In this document: positions 1 through 6,970 of the stretch, in pieces | How positions within the stretch are numbered: position 1 is the stretch's first letter | How the letters are laid out: each line of letters begins with the position of its first letter | Origin: Symbiodinium natans | Lineage: Eukaryota > Sar > Dinophyceae > Suessiales > Symbiodiniaceae | NCBI GenBank assembly: GCA_905221605.1 | Contig: CAJNDS010000447.1 | Span: 205,001-222,500, forward strand | Direction: 5' to 3' | DNA: 17,500 nucleotides | Position numbers and translations under genes: made by a program | Notes under the pieces: model-generated | The model's database searches: none | Seen by the model: only the letters and a program-made list of their open reading frames with translations | What the model was told of the DNA's origin: nothing

Positions 1-44
1 CCCCCTCTGACATGGGTTTGTCTGTCTTGCTACGACCAGTTGGA

Positions 45-155
45 AGCAGGGGCCGGCCGAGGCCCCTGCTACCCCCTACATTTTGCTGCTGCGCATGGTA
101 AGCAGGGGCCGGCTGAGGCCCCTGCTACCCCCTGCCGTTTTGCTGCCCTTAAGGC
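45..155. repeat. Tandem pair of palindromic hairpin units
   Basis: Two copies of a unit of about 56 bp begin at 45 and 101. Each starts with AGCAGGGGCC, a 6-base loop (GGCCGA or GGCTGA) and the exact reverse complement GGCCCCTGCT, then ACCCCCT and a TTTTGCTGC tail. Both 10-bp stems are perfect, and the only difference within the hairpins is one loop base. Single arms recur at 293-302 (GGCCCCTGCT) and 3565-3574 (AGCAGGGGCC), the latter next to a CCCTAAA-like tail. It could be a small dispersed palindromic repeat; nothing shows a function. Confidence 0.75.
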
Positions 156-437
156 TGAAGCCCCGAGTTCCAGCATGTGCCCGGTTGTAGTTCTTTAGTA
201 TTGCAATTGACGGTTTCGGGCACCCCTCCATTTTACTCCGTGATAGCTCCCAGAAGCCTACGAGCCACTGACAGGCTCCACAAAGCTCGGGAGGCCCCTG
301 CTCTTCTCTGTAAAAAGCAAGAAGCCCCCCCCACTAAACCCTAAATGAGAATAGTTTGGGCGGTTGGGGTGGGACTACATGCTAACGCAAGCGAGCGGCC
401 CGGGTGCTTTTAGCACCAGCGAGCTTCCCTTCTATAC
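156..437. other. Non-telomeric island, no gene seen
   Basis: This is mixed sequence with a C8 run (325-332), one stray CCCTAAA at 336-344 and a small GGTGCT/AGCACC hairpin near 405. One arm of the palindrome at 45-126 recurs at 293-302. No long open frame or recognisable RNA gene was found. Confidence 0.5.
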
Positions 438-725
438 ACCCTAAACCCTAAACCCTAAACCCTAAACCCTAAACCCCAAACCCTAAACCCTAAACCCTAA
501 ACCCTAAACCCTAAACCCTAAACCCTAAACCCTTAACCCTAACCCTAAAAGAGCCGCTGTCCGTTTGCGTGGGCGATCGAGGCTTCGACCGAGGTTCCCG
601 ACCGAGCGTCTTCACAGAACGGTGCGGGCCTAATCCGTTCCGAGAAGGTTAAACCTTCTCCCTAAACCCTAAACCCTAAACCCTAAAGTCTAAACCCTAA
701 ACCCTAAACCCTAAACCCTAAACCC
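438..725. repeat. CCCTAAA telomeric arrays flanking one island
   Basis: Tracts at 438-550 and 660-725 consist almost entirely of CCCTAAA heptamers with single-base variants (CCCCAAA, CCCTTAA, CCCTAAAGT). They enclose a 110-bp island. The orientation is what a left chromosome end would show, but non-telomeric DNA continues on both sides, so these are interstitial. Confidence 0.95.
548..661 (-). CDS. Exon-like open frame, unknown protein
   Basis: The minus strand is open for 38 codons and ends at a TAG (545-547) supplied by the neighbouring telomeric array. The peptide contains the stretch PAPFCEDARSGTSVEASIA. A possible acceptor ATTAG lies inside the frame at about 630, where the phase would fit the candidate minus-strand exon at 728-769. 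A perfect 9-bp inverted repeat with a one-base centre (642-660, GAGAAGGTT and AACCTTCTC) overlaps its start. A plus-strand reading (acceptor GTCTTCACAG ending at 617) is also possible. No family is recognised, and an open frame this short may be chance. Confidence 0.15.
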
Positions 726-727
726 AC

Positions 728-769
728 CTTCTTGGCAGAAATAGTTGGATATTCTTGCTTTTAGGTGCA
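728..769 (-). CDS. Candidate internal mini-exon with strong splice borders
   Basis: On the minus strand a pyrimidine-rich acceptor TTTCTGCTCCCCCCAG precedes a 42-nt segment that ends in AAG followed by the donor GTGGGT, which runs straight into the telomeric array. Two of the three frames are open, for example APKSKNIQLFLPR. The splice signals are better than the coding evidence. The plus strand is also open here (about 745-942), so the strand is not settled. Confidence 0.2.
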
Positions 770-882
770 CTGGGGGGAGCAGAAAGGCGTCATTTCTCAA
801 CACTAGAAGCTGTGACCTAAGTGCTGCACCTCACGTTTTGCTGGTGGGGCCACATTTTTCCGCGGGTTCCTCGTGGACCCGC

Positions 883-1217
883 CAGGGTTTAGGGTTTAGG
901 GTTAAGGAGGGGGTTGACAAGAAAAAGCAATCCTGTAAAGCGTGAAGCCCTCTGAGCCTCAGCTGTTCTTGCAACTTTAAGGTTTAGGGGTTTAGGGGTT
1001 TAGGGGTTTCGGGGCTTAGGGGTTTAGGGTTTAGGGGTTTAGGGGTTTTAGGGTTGAGGGTTTAGGGGTTTAGGGGTTTAGGGGTTTAGGGGTTTAGGGG
1101 TTTAGGGGTCTAGGGGTTTGGGGATTTAGGGGTTTAGGGGTTTAGGGTTCAGGGGTTCCGGGGTTCAGGGGTTTAGGGTTTAGGGGTTCAGGGGTTCAGG
1201 GGTTTGGGGGTTTAGGG
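883..1217. repeat. TTTAGGG tract and long TTTAGGGG octamer array
   Basis: A short TTTAGGG tract (883-906) is followed, after a 70-bp island, by 979-1217, where the unit is mostly the octamer TTTAGGGG with TTCAGGGG and TTTGGGG variants. The shift from heptamer to octamer is regional, which indicates local homogenisation instead of random decay. No gene is supported in the 907-978 island. Confidence 0.9.
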
Positions 1218-1251
1218 CAACTGCGCGGTAAACCTGAAACAGCACAGTCAC

Positions 1252-1320
1252 CATCCCGCATTGCCTGAGCCTGGCGGATGGATTCCCACTTCTGCTTGTA
1301 GAAATGCTCCTGGCCAAAGG
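1252..1320 (-). CDS. Exon-like segment, charged helical peptide
   Basis: Between telomeric tracts, the minus strand reads as an open 69-nt segment with AG before 1320 (AAATAG) and a GTGACT donor after 1252. The peptide is lysine/glutamine-rich, including FGQEHFYKQKWESIRQAQAM, with high GC at third positions. A competing plus-strand acceptor, a pyrimidine-rich tract ending CTTGTAG at 1301, covers the same bases in antisense. The protein is not recognised. Composition is the only coding argument. Confidence 0.2.
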
Positions 1321-1323
1321 CTA

Positions 1324-1502
1324 TTTAGGGTTTAGGGTTTAGGGTTTAAGGTTTAGGGTTTAGGGTTTAGGGTTTAGGGTTTAGGGTTTAGGGTTTAGGG
1401 ATTAGGGTTTAGGGTTTAGGGTTTAGGGTTTAGGGTCTGGGGGTTTAGCCGTTTGGGTGTTTGGGTTTAGGTTTTGGGGTTTAGGGATAAGGGTTTAGGG
1501 TT
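1324..1502. repeat. TTTAGGG array
   Basis: Near-perfect TTTAGGG heptamers run from 1324 to about 1435, with single changes (TTTAAGG, ATTAGGG). They decay into degenerate GGGTTT-like sequence up to 1502. The 1503-1597 island shows no convincing gene. Confidence 0.95.
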
Positions 1503-1597
1503 GTGGGCTGGCTTCTGAGGGCCTAGGGAAGGTTTAGGGAATCAGGGCTCTACGGGCCTCCCAACCTTGGAAGCGGAAAGCTCTTGAAGCCCAATTA

Positions 1598-1682
1598 CAC
1601 CCTAAACCCTGAACCCTAAGAGCCTTGAACCCTGAACACCTAAACTGCAAACCTTGAACCCTTAGCCCTCAAACCCAAACCC
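1598..1682. repeat. Degenerate CCCTAAA/CCCTGAA tract
   Basis: This is a diverged telomeric tract with CCCTGAA, CCTTGAA and CCCTCAA variants in opposite orientation to its neighbours. It is followed by a pyrimidine-rich TTTACTGATTCTGCAG that would make a good plus-strand splice acceptor at 1711. Confidence 0.75.
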
Positions 1683-1721
1683 AGAATTGGGTTTGTTTAC
1701 TGATTCTGCAGGGTCGGGAAG

Positions 1722-1863
1722 GTTTAGGGTTCAGCGGCTAGGGCTTAGAGGGCAATAAGGGTTTAGGGTTTAGGGTTTAGGGTTTAGGGTTTAGGGTTTA
1801 GGGTTTAGGGTTTAGGGTTTAGGGTTTAGGGTTTAGGGTTTAGGGTTTAGGGTTTAGGGTTTA
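1722..1863. repeat. TTTAGGG array, about 15 perfect copies
   Basis: After a degenerate lead-in, 1759-1863 is an uninterrupted run of TTTAGGG. The lack of decay suggests either recent origin or ongoing homogenisation compared with the worn tract at 1598. Confidence 0.95.
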
Positions 1864-2043
1864 GGATAACTGTGGGACTTTGAGGGGTTGCGACAAAGGC
1901 AGCGTTGCGGCAGCGAACCAGCTGTGGTTCACGGTCTAGGCTTTGGGCAGAGTCCATAAATCTTGTTGTCAAGATTGCGGTACCCAAACCCTAAACCCTA
2001 AGCCCTAAACCCTAAACCCTAAACCCCGTTCAATCTCTTCTAG
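1864..2043. other. Island and CCCTAAA tract, no gene assigned
   Basis: Island 1864-1983 has short open frames on the minus strand but no decisive signal. It is followed by a C-strand tract at 1984-2027 (CCCTAAA with one CCCTAAG), then the pyrimidine-rich CAATCTCTTCTAG ending at 2043. Confidence 0.6.
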
Positions 2044-2109
2044 GGCTTCGGGTTTTGCGGACGGCTTTCGCTTGTGACCTTGGAGCACCGGGACCCAGAG
2101 CAAAAGTTG
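2044..2109 (+). CDS. Candidate 22-codon exon
   Basis: A plus-strand acceptor (CAATCTCTTCTAG) is followed by exactly 22 open codons and a GTACCT donor. The peptide begins GFGFCGRLSLVTLEHRDPEQ. If not spliced, the frame stops at TGA 2131-2133. The minus strand is also open across the same bases, so the strand call is weak. No family is recognised. Confidence 0.2.
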
Positions 2110-2142
2110 GTACCTTACACCCTGCGAGCATGATGTCGACGT

Positions 2143-2438
2143 AGGGTTTAGGGGTTTAGGGGCTTGGGGTGTAGGGTTTAGGGGTTTAGGGTTTGGGGTT
2201 TAGGGTTTAGGGTTTGGGGTTTTAGGGTTTGGGGTTTGGGAGTTTAGGGTTTGGGGTTTAGGGTTTGGGGTTTGGGAGTTTGGGGTGTGGGGTTTGGGGT
2301 TCGGGGGTTTGGGGTTTGGGGTTTAGGCATTCTGCTACACACAAGACGAAGGAAGGGCCCACCTAGGATCGGGGATTAGGGATTAGGGTTTAGGGCTTAG
2401 GGCTTAGGGCTTAGGGTTTAGGGTTTACGGTTTAGGGT
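2143..2438. repeat. TTTAGGG/TTTGGGG mixed arrays
   Basis: Tracts 2143-2327 and 2363-2438 mix TTTAGGG, TTTGGGG and CTTAGGG. A compound segment (TTTAGGG TTTGGGG TTTGGGAG) appears twice, at about 2222 and 2256, a small local duplication. The 35-bp island between them holds no gene. Confidence 0.9.
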
Positions 2439-2450
2439 CGTGGGCGGAGG

Positions 2451-2672
2451 GTGAAGTCCGAAACGCAACGCGCCTTGGCTGAGAACTTCTGTTCGTTCTG
2501 CTTCCGCAACTCCACTATCTCCGCAGCTCGCTTTCGTGTCCTCGGCGGCATCTGCGCTTCGGGCTTCAGCGGGGTTCAGGCTCATTCCGGCAGTCATCCC
2601 AGCAGGCCCAATACCCCTATTCCTATAGGGAGGGTTACACGTAGTGTGAATACAGCCCTAAACCCTAAACCC
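2451..2672 (+). CDS. Open island frame; strand unresolved
   Basis: The plus strand is open for 74 codons, starting in unique sequence and ending in the telomeric array (…TALNPKP). It includes RALAENFCSFCFRNSTISAA. The same island is open in two minus-strand frames. One starts at an ATG at 2551 and reads MPPRTRKRAAEIVELRKQNE, a charged helical sequence that looks at least as protein-like. A real exon may exist here, but the strand cannot be chosen from sequence alone. Confidence 0.2.
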
Positions 2673-2764
2673 TAAACCCGAAACCCCAAACCCCAAACCC
2701 TAAACCCCAAACCCAAAACCCTAAACCCTAAACCCTGAACCCTAAACCCTAAACCCTGAACCCG
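2655..2764. repeat. CCCTAAA array with CCCCAAA variants
   Basis: C-strand heptamers mix CCCTAAA, CCCCAAA, CCCGAAA and CCCTGAA. The tract directly follows the island at 2451. Confidence 0.95.
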
Positions 2765-2951
2765 AGTCAAGGCCCTGTACTCGAAACCCGATGTGCGCGT
2801 TGGCCTCAAGGTCCCTTTCCAAGGGATGACCATGGGGAAGTGGGTCCCTTACAAGGAGAACACTTACAAAAAAGGGAACTACCTCCGCGAAACGCTAAGC
2901 CCTAAACCCCAAACCCCAAACCCCAAACCCCAAACCCCAAACCCCAAACCC
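2760..2951 (+). CDS. Open island frame, lysine/tyrosine-rich peptide
   Basis: The plus strand is open for 64 codons from just after a TGA at 2757 to a TAA at 2952. The last 17 codons run into the CCCCAAA array (PKPQTPN). The unique part includes GLKVPFQGMTMGKWVPYKEN, with a marked preference for AAG, TAC and CTC codons (about 75% GC3 by eye), among the better codon signatures in the window. There is no clear GT donor, so the 3' border is uncertain. A minus-strand frame is also open. The protein is not recognised. Confidence 0.25.
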
Positions 2952-3160
2952 TAAACCCTAAACCCTAAACCCTAAACCCCAAACCCTAAACCCCAAACCC
3001 TAAACCCTAAACCCTGGTTTAGGGGCGGTCCCTTCTTCGGTTCAGTGGAGCCGGGAAAGAGGGGGGGGGGGGCTCAGGGAAGGCTTAGCTCCTCCAGCCC
3101 AACCCCGGCCCTAAACCCTAGCCCTAAACCCTAAACCCCGAACCCTAGACCCTACACCCT
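2898..3160. repeat. CCCCAAA and CCCTAAA arrays
   Basis: 2907-2948 is six perfect tandem CCCCAAA copies, continuing as CCCTAAA to 3015. A TGG junction then leads to one inverted TTTAGGGG (3016-3026). After an island with a G12 run, a decayed C-strand tract follows at 3108-3160. Confidence 0.95.
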
Positions 3161-3600
3161 GGAATTGGACCTTGAAGAGCCCAAACCTCACGAAAAGCCT
3201 GGCAAAGCTCTTCATGCCCACACAACGCTTCATTTGGGTTTGGGTTAGGTGGTCTCTGGGGTGGTTTGGGACCTTGTGCCCCCAACCCGACTAAATCCTA
3301 AACTCCCTAAACCCTGAACTGCCGAAACCCGAACATCCCTAAACCCTCACTCCCGAAACCCTAAGCTCCTAAGCTCCCAAACCTTAAACCCTAAACCCTG
3401 GACCCTCAACCCTGAACTAAACCCTGAACCCTGAGCGCTAAGCAGCACCAGGGAAACTAGGAGCCCTCACTCTTCAATCTTCTTCCACGCCTGTGGCCAG
3501 GCTTGGCAAAGTTTGCAAGAGGGTTCCCAAATAATAATGGGAGGGAGCGCCCGAAGAATACTGCAGCAGGGGCCCTAAATCCCAATCACCTATATAAACT
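3161..3600. other. Island with decayed telomeric repeats; frames on both strands
   Basis: 3161-3292 is open on both strands in protein-like frames, which cancels their value as coding evidence. 3293-3434 is strongly decayed CCCTAAA/CCCTGAA. 3435-3600 has a pyrimidine-rich plus-strand acceptor ending at 3500 and a minus-strand candidate (acceptor TGGCCACAG, peptide AWKKIEE, donor GTGAGG), but neither has independent support. Confidence 0.5.
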
Positions 3601-3629
3601 ATTGTATAACCCTAACATAGATATAGAAG

Positions 3630-3910
3630 TATGTATATATATATATACATATATGTGTGCAGATTAGATCACTGTAAATTGTATGTATGTATGTATGTGT
3701 GTATGTATGTATGTATGTATGCATGCATGCATGCATGCATGCATGCATGCATGCATGTATGGATGTATGGATGTACATATGTACGTGTTTTTTGTATGTA
3801 TGTATGTATGTATGTATGTATGTATGTATGTATGTATGTATGTATATATGTATATGTATGTATGTACGTACGTATGTATGTATGGATGTATGTATGTATG
3901 TATGTGTGCA
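3630..3910. repeat. Large compound tetranucleotide microsatellite
   Basis: An AT-alternating stretch (3633-3655) precedes (GTAT)n/(ATGT)n from 3679 to about 3907. Inside it, nine perfect GCAT copies lie at 3721-3756, flanked by GGATGT variants and (GTAC) interruptions. Long open frames on both strands here (Tyr-Val-Cys-Met on plus, His-Thr-Tyr-Ile on minus) come from the repeat and are not genes. The alternating purine-pyrimidine composition is prone to Z-DNA or cruciform structure and to length change. Confidence 0.97.
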
Positions 3911-4036
3911 CATTAGAAAGCTTCTTTAGTAGTATTATGTATGCCTTCTCTCCCTAAGGCCTAAGTAGCCTCACAAATGGGGCCACTGGATGCCGCCCTT
4001 TGTTTTAACAGAGGCCCTCGGTGGCAGGGTGTTCGG
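3911..4036. other. Short island with strong plus-strand acceptor
   Basis: A pyrimidine-rich CCCTTTGTTTTAACAG ends at 4011 and is followed by about 25 open bases and GTGTAG at the array edge. It would make a plausible but very small exon, and there is no other support. Confidence 0.2.
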
Positions 4037-4168
4037 TGTAGGGTTGAGGGCTGCGAGGGATTAGAGATTCCGGGTTTAGGCCAGTGGCTTGAATGGTGGT
4101 TAAGGGTTTAGAGGTCGAGGGCTTTGGGTTTGGGGTGTAGGGCTTAGGGCTGAGAGATTGAGGGCTCA
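4037..4168. repeat. Decayed TTTAGGG tract
   Basis: This is a heavily mutated G-strand telomeric tract (TTGAGGG, ATTAGAG, TTTAGAG, GTGTAGGG). It is much more worn than the arrays near 7400 or 14500, so the tracts probably differ in age or homogenisation. Confidence 0.7.
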
Positions 4169-4297
4169 GGGTTTAGGAGCTTTGGGAAACGGCCTAGAAA
4201 GCTTTCGGGTTCTATAAGGGCGGTTGGGCTCCCTCCAACCGCCAGGGAAGCGGATGGTCGAGTGTTTCTCCTTGAAAACCGAAAGGTCCCGAAACCC
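4169..4297 (-). CDS. Exon-like open frame, basic peptide
   Basis: The minus strand is open for 43 codons between a TAG in one telomeric tract (4298-4300) and a TGA in the next (4166-4168). The peptide is arginine/proline-rich, including IRFPGGWREPNRPYRTRKLS. A hairpin with a perfect 9-bp stem (GGCGGTTGG at 4219-4227, CCAACCGCC at 4235-4243, 7-base loop) sits in the middle. The family is not recognised, and the length is within chance expectation. Confidence 0.2.
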
Positions 4298-4757
4298 CTA
4301 AACCCGAAACCCTAAACCCTAAACCCTAAACCCCGCGCCCTGAACCGCGGAAAGTCTGAAGTTCGGCTCGGGGTTAAGGGCTTTGAGGCTCAAGGATTTT
4401 GCTCCCGGGTTGAGGGGGCTCTCCTTCTTATGGGGATGAGGTTTAGGGTTGAGAGTTTAGGGTTTGGGGTTTAGGGTTTCGGGTCTAGGTTGAAGGTTTA
4501 GGGTTTCACAAGGGCTTAGGGCTTAGGGGTTTAGGGTTTAGGGTCTGGGATTGTTCGGGTTTAGGATTTAGGATTTTGGGTGGGGTTGGGGTTCTGAGGA
4601 ACGAAGCCCCACTGCAGTAGAAATGAAACAGGAGGATGGAGAAACCCTAAGCCCTAAACCCTAAAGTCATTGACAAGCGTTAGGACCCCGACCCTCGCTG
4701 AAGCCTTCCGACACTTGCGCTACTCCTAAACCCTAAATCCTAAACCCTAAACCCTAC
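4284..4757. repeat. Alternating telomeric tracts
   Basis: Tracts alternate in orientation: CCCTAAA at 4284-4336, TTTAGGG-like at 4438-4575, then CCCTAAA at 4642-4665 and 4722-4757. The islands between them (100, 65 and 55 bp) are open in several frames on both strands and carry no supported gene. Confidence 0.9.
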
Positions 4758-4842
4758 AACCCGCAAACCTTATGGCAGACAAAGCACCTCAACCCCCAGA
4801 CCTGCCGAGCCCACAACTCCAAACCAGAAAATCTCAGAGCCA
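4758..4842 (+). other. Small island starting ATG, coding unproven
   Basis: An ATG within the island (CTTATGGCAGAC) opens a frame reading MADKAPQPPDLPSPQLQTRK that ends in the next telomeric tract. It has no upstream promoter or splice evidence and is too short to judge. Confidence 0.12.
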
Positions 4843-4923
4843 CCCTAACCCTAGACCCTAAGCCCTAAACCCTAGACCCCAAACCCTAAACCCTAAACCC
4901 CAAACCCTAAACCCTAAACCCCG
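4843..4923. repeat. CCCTAAA/CCCCAAA array
   Basis: A C-strand tract of mixed CCCTAAA, CCCTAGA and CCCCAAA units. Confidence 0.95.
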
Positions 4924-5024
4924 CTCCACCTTCTCCTCTTCCTGCTTCAGCAACGCGATGCGATTCGCGAGGAGCTGGGCGTCGAGTTCTGCCTCGAGAG
5001 GTTGGCCATGATGTTGATATAGAA
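4924..5024 (-). CDS. Exon-like coiled-coil segment or plus-strand acceptor
   Basis: The minus strand is open with a charged, leucine-spaced peptide, including ELDAQLLANRIALLKQEEEK, which looks like coiled coil and has about 80% GC3. The antisense of its Glu/Lys codons is a long pyrimidine tract (CTTCTCCTCTTCCTGCTTCAG), which would be one of the best plus-strand splice acceptors in the window. It would introduce a plus-strand frame that includes RDAIREELGVEFCLERLAMM. Only one reading can be right, and sequence alone does not decide. Confidence 0.2.
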
Positions 5025-5112
5025 GGGGTTAGGGTTTAGGGTTTAGGGTTTAGGGTTTGGGGTTTAGCCTACTTGAAGGTTTTAGGGCTTAGGGTGTAGG
5101 ATGTGGGGTGTA
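5025..5112. repeat. TTTAGGG array
   Basis: G-strand heptamers, clean to about 5070 and decayed afterwards. Confidence 0.93.
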
Positions 5113-5451
5113 TGGTTCTTACTGAGGTTCAGGGAAAGTTGTAAGTACAGTTGTGATTACCACCCTACTTCTAACTACACTGAAAGTACAAAATACCCTC
5201 AAGGCGCTAATCAAACTCACGGTGCCCCTTTTTGGAGGGTGGGCCAGCGCGTGACGCGTGCATAGACCTGCTGAGATGTAGAATCCGATGCCTCTGATGT
5301 GTGGCACGATCTGGACTGCGGCCCTTTTGCCGTTTGGGTACCTATGGTTTTCGGTTTTGGGCTTAAACCCTAAACGCTAAACCATACGAAAGGCATAAGC
5401 CCCGAATACCTATCGTTCTGAGATCGCGAGTCATGGCGAACCCGCCAACTA
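5113..5451. other. Island without a supported gene; MITE remnant
   Basis: 5142-5158 matches the inner arm of the MITE-like element at 16086-16217 with one mismatch in 17 (it shares TAAGTACAGTTGT), so it is probably a fragment. A 62-codon minus-strand frame (5119-5307) and overlapping plus-strand frames exist, but none stands out. A stray CCCTAAA pair lies at 5366-5380. Confidence 0.45.
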
Positions 5452-5585
5452 GTTCATGGTACCTATTAACCAATTAGAACTGTACTTATCACCCACTGAT
5501 AAGCCCTTAAGTGCCTTAACATGGTTATAAGTACAGTTACAAGTACAGCTATACTTGGTCAATAAGTACCATGAACCTCCAAGTA
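5452..5585. mobile_element. MITE-like palindromic element, copy 1
   Basis: This is a short element whose ends are inverted repeats. The left arm begins GTTCATGGTACCTATTAACC and the right arm ends in GGTCAATAAGTACCATGAAC, then CTCCAAGTA. Arms of about 40 bp pair imperfectly around a centre containing CCCTTAAGTGCC. It is highly similar along its whole length to 16086-16217, in the same orientation. The outermost GGAG of the left end is missing (AACTAG instead), so this copy looks 5'-truncated. It has no coding capacity. The right edge ends in TA, compatible with a TA target site as in Tc1/mariner-type MITEs. Confidence 0.8.
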
Positions 5586-5880
5586 CCCTAATAGCATTCT
5601 TGAAGCTGAAGCGCAGTACTATTTGCTTGCAGTGTGTCCCTCGGGGTTTTATGTTTGCATTATTTGCATTATCAAAAGGATGCTCATTATATACACTTAC
5701 CAATATTTCCAACAAAAGGAAATAACAAAACCCCTGCACCGTGTACACAAAACCATTGACAACACTGGGCATTTCCAAAAAAACAGTGCTCCTAAACAGG
5801 CCCTCCAGAATACGCTTTTCCTTCTGGTAGGGAACCCCGCAAAAGGTTTGGGGCTCAGCGTCCCTATTCTTGGACGCCCT
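5452..5880 (-). CDS. Long minus-strand open frame with GTAAGT donor
   Basis: The minus strand is stop-free for 143 codons between TAG 5881-5883 and TAG 5449-5451. The last 45 or so codons are antisense to the MITE. A consensus donor GTAAGT (5700-5695) would end an exon at 5701, giving a 60-codon exon 5880-5701 that includes YQKEKRILEGLFRSTVFLEM and a hydrophobic stretch FCYFLLLEIL. The frame length is unusual for chance, but the plus strand is also open over 5623-5901. The protein is not recognised. Confidence 0.25.
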
Positions 5881-5883
5881 CTA

Positions 5884-5988
5884 AATCCTAAGGGAACGTG
5901 AGTTCTCCAAGGAAGGTACTCAAGCACGTCTCGGAGTCACATGTCGGGACATGGGGCTCGAAGCTTCGGGTTCAGGGGGTCCCTATAC
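5884..5988. other. Tail of large island, nothing supported
   Basis: This is unique sequence with no convincing frame, leading into the next CCCTAAA tract. Confidence 0.4.
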
Positions 5989-6063
5989 TATAAACCCTAA
6001 ACCCTAAACCCTAAACCCTCAACCCTCAACCCTAAACCCTAAACCCTAAACCCTAAACCCTAT
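5989..6063. repeat. CCCTAAA array
   Basis: About ten C-strand heptamers, with two CCCTCAA variants in the middle. Confidence 0.95.
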
Positions 6064-6106
6064 GCATACGGCTTGAAGCCGGCAGCCAAAGAATGATGGA
6101 AGCAAC

Positions 6107-6160
6107 CAAGGCCCGCGCTCGCTTGCGGGCTTCGCGCGCCACGGTCAGGTTCGCCTGGCC
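6107..6160 (-). CDS. Candidate 18-codon exon
   Basis: On the minus strand, acceptor CTCTGTCAG precedes 54 open bases followed by GTTGCT. The peptide GQANLTVAREARKRARAL is strongly basic and helical. It is small, and supported only by borders and composition. Confidence 0.15.
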
Positions 6161-6167
6161 CTGACAG

Positions 6168-6402
6168 AGGGTTTGGGGTTTAGGGTTTGGGGTTTGGGGT
6201 TTAGGGTTTGGGGTTTAGGGTTTGGGGTTTAGGGTTTAGGGTTTAGGGTTTAGGGTCTAGGGTCGAGGGTTTAGGGTTTAGGGTTTAGGGTTTGTGGTGT
6301 GGGGTTTGGGGTTTCGGGAAGACACGGAACGCACCCGGAAAGTTTGGGGCTTCGGGTTTGAGGAGTCAGGGGTTTAGGGTTTAGGGTTCCGGGTTGAGGG
6401 TT
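6168..6402. repeat. TTTGGGG/TTTAGGG arrays
   Basis: In 6168-6260 TTTGGGG and TTTAGGG alternate almost regularly, followed by TTTAGGG to 6318. A 40-bp interruption leads to a second tract at 6362-6402. Confidence 0.93.
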
Positions 6403-6407
6403 TGTAG

Positions 6408-6581
6408 CAAAATCATCACAAAGGGTGCTCTTTGTTGTTTAACTGGGTTGAGAAGCGAAGCCTCACCCCGGAAAAAAAGGTGGAATACAGGGTGCTACTT
6501 GTCGTGCAGGACCAAGGGGGATGGAAGGGAGGAGGGTGCAAGCGGGCCATTCTTGCTTATTGGGGTTTAGGGTTTAGGGCT
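6408..6581 (+). CDS. Open island frame with strong codon bias
   Basis: The plus strand is open for 58 codons from after TAG 6405-6407 to TAG 6582-6584 in the next telomeric array. The unique part includes KRSLTPEKKVEYRVLLVVQD and then a glycine/lysine stretch, WKGGGCKRAILAYW. A possible donor is GTTTAG at 6565, the first telomeric heptamer. It is one of the better protein-like islands, with a beta-strand-like EYRVLLVVQD core, but no family is recognised. Confidence 0.27.
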
Positions 6582-6936
6582 TAGGGTGCAGGGTTTAGGG
6601 TTACTAGAGCTTCTTCAGGCCCTTTTTCTGGGACTCTGGGGCCCTTGGTTCAGGGTGTCGGGTGCGGGGTTTAGGACCCAAAGACCCTAAACCCTAAACC
6701 CTAAACCCCAAACCCTAAACCCTAAACCCTAAACCCTAAACCCCAGGGTTTAATTGGGTTTCGGGCTGGGGGGGACCCGAGGCTTGAGAATCATCAGCCA
6801 CCTGCATCGCACTCTGCTGCGTTCCTCCCTCCTGCGGCAGCTGGCTCAATGCCAGGGATGGCTTCAACCCGAACTAGAGCAACCTTAGGAACGCTAAACC
6901 CTAAACCCTAAACCCTAAGCCCCAAACCCCGAACCA
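6562..6936. repeat. Alternating telomeric tracts around two islands
   Basis: The tracts are TTTAGGG at 6562-6602, CCCTAAA at 6684-6746 and CCCTAAA at 6893-6936. The islands at 6603-6683 and 6747-6892 are open on both strands in short frames, and I cannot support a gene in either. Confidence 0.9.
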
Positions 6937-6970
6937 AAATCTTCAGCCATAGAACCTTCCGTTTCCCTAG

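Noticed and set aside
438-550. Interpretation as a true chromosome end
   Set aside because: Unique sequence lies on both sides and dozens of further tracts follow in both orientations, so this is interstitial.
745-942. 66-codon plus frame starting at a TTG
   Set aside because: It overlaps the minus-strand mini-exon with strong splice signals and reads through telomeric sequence (QGLGFRV). Composition is not convincing enough to call.
3599-3957. Six overlapping open frames of 77-108 residues on both strands
   Set aside because: They consist only of microsatellite-encoded Tyr/Val/Cys/Met or His/Thr/Ile repeats. Simultaneous openness in many frames is a repeat effect.
4378-4396. TTTGAGGCTCAAGG compared with the dinoflagellate spliced-leader end
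   Set aside because: It matches only GGCTCAAG after an inserted base, and the upstream part of the leader is absent. TTGGCCTCAAGG near 2803 is no better. Neither is a credible relict leader.
5623-5901. 92-codon plus frame
   Set aside because: It is antisense to a minus frame with a consensus donor, and ends in a telomere-like LNPKGT. Kept only as a note in the minus-strand entry.
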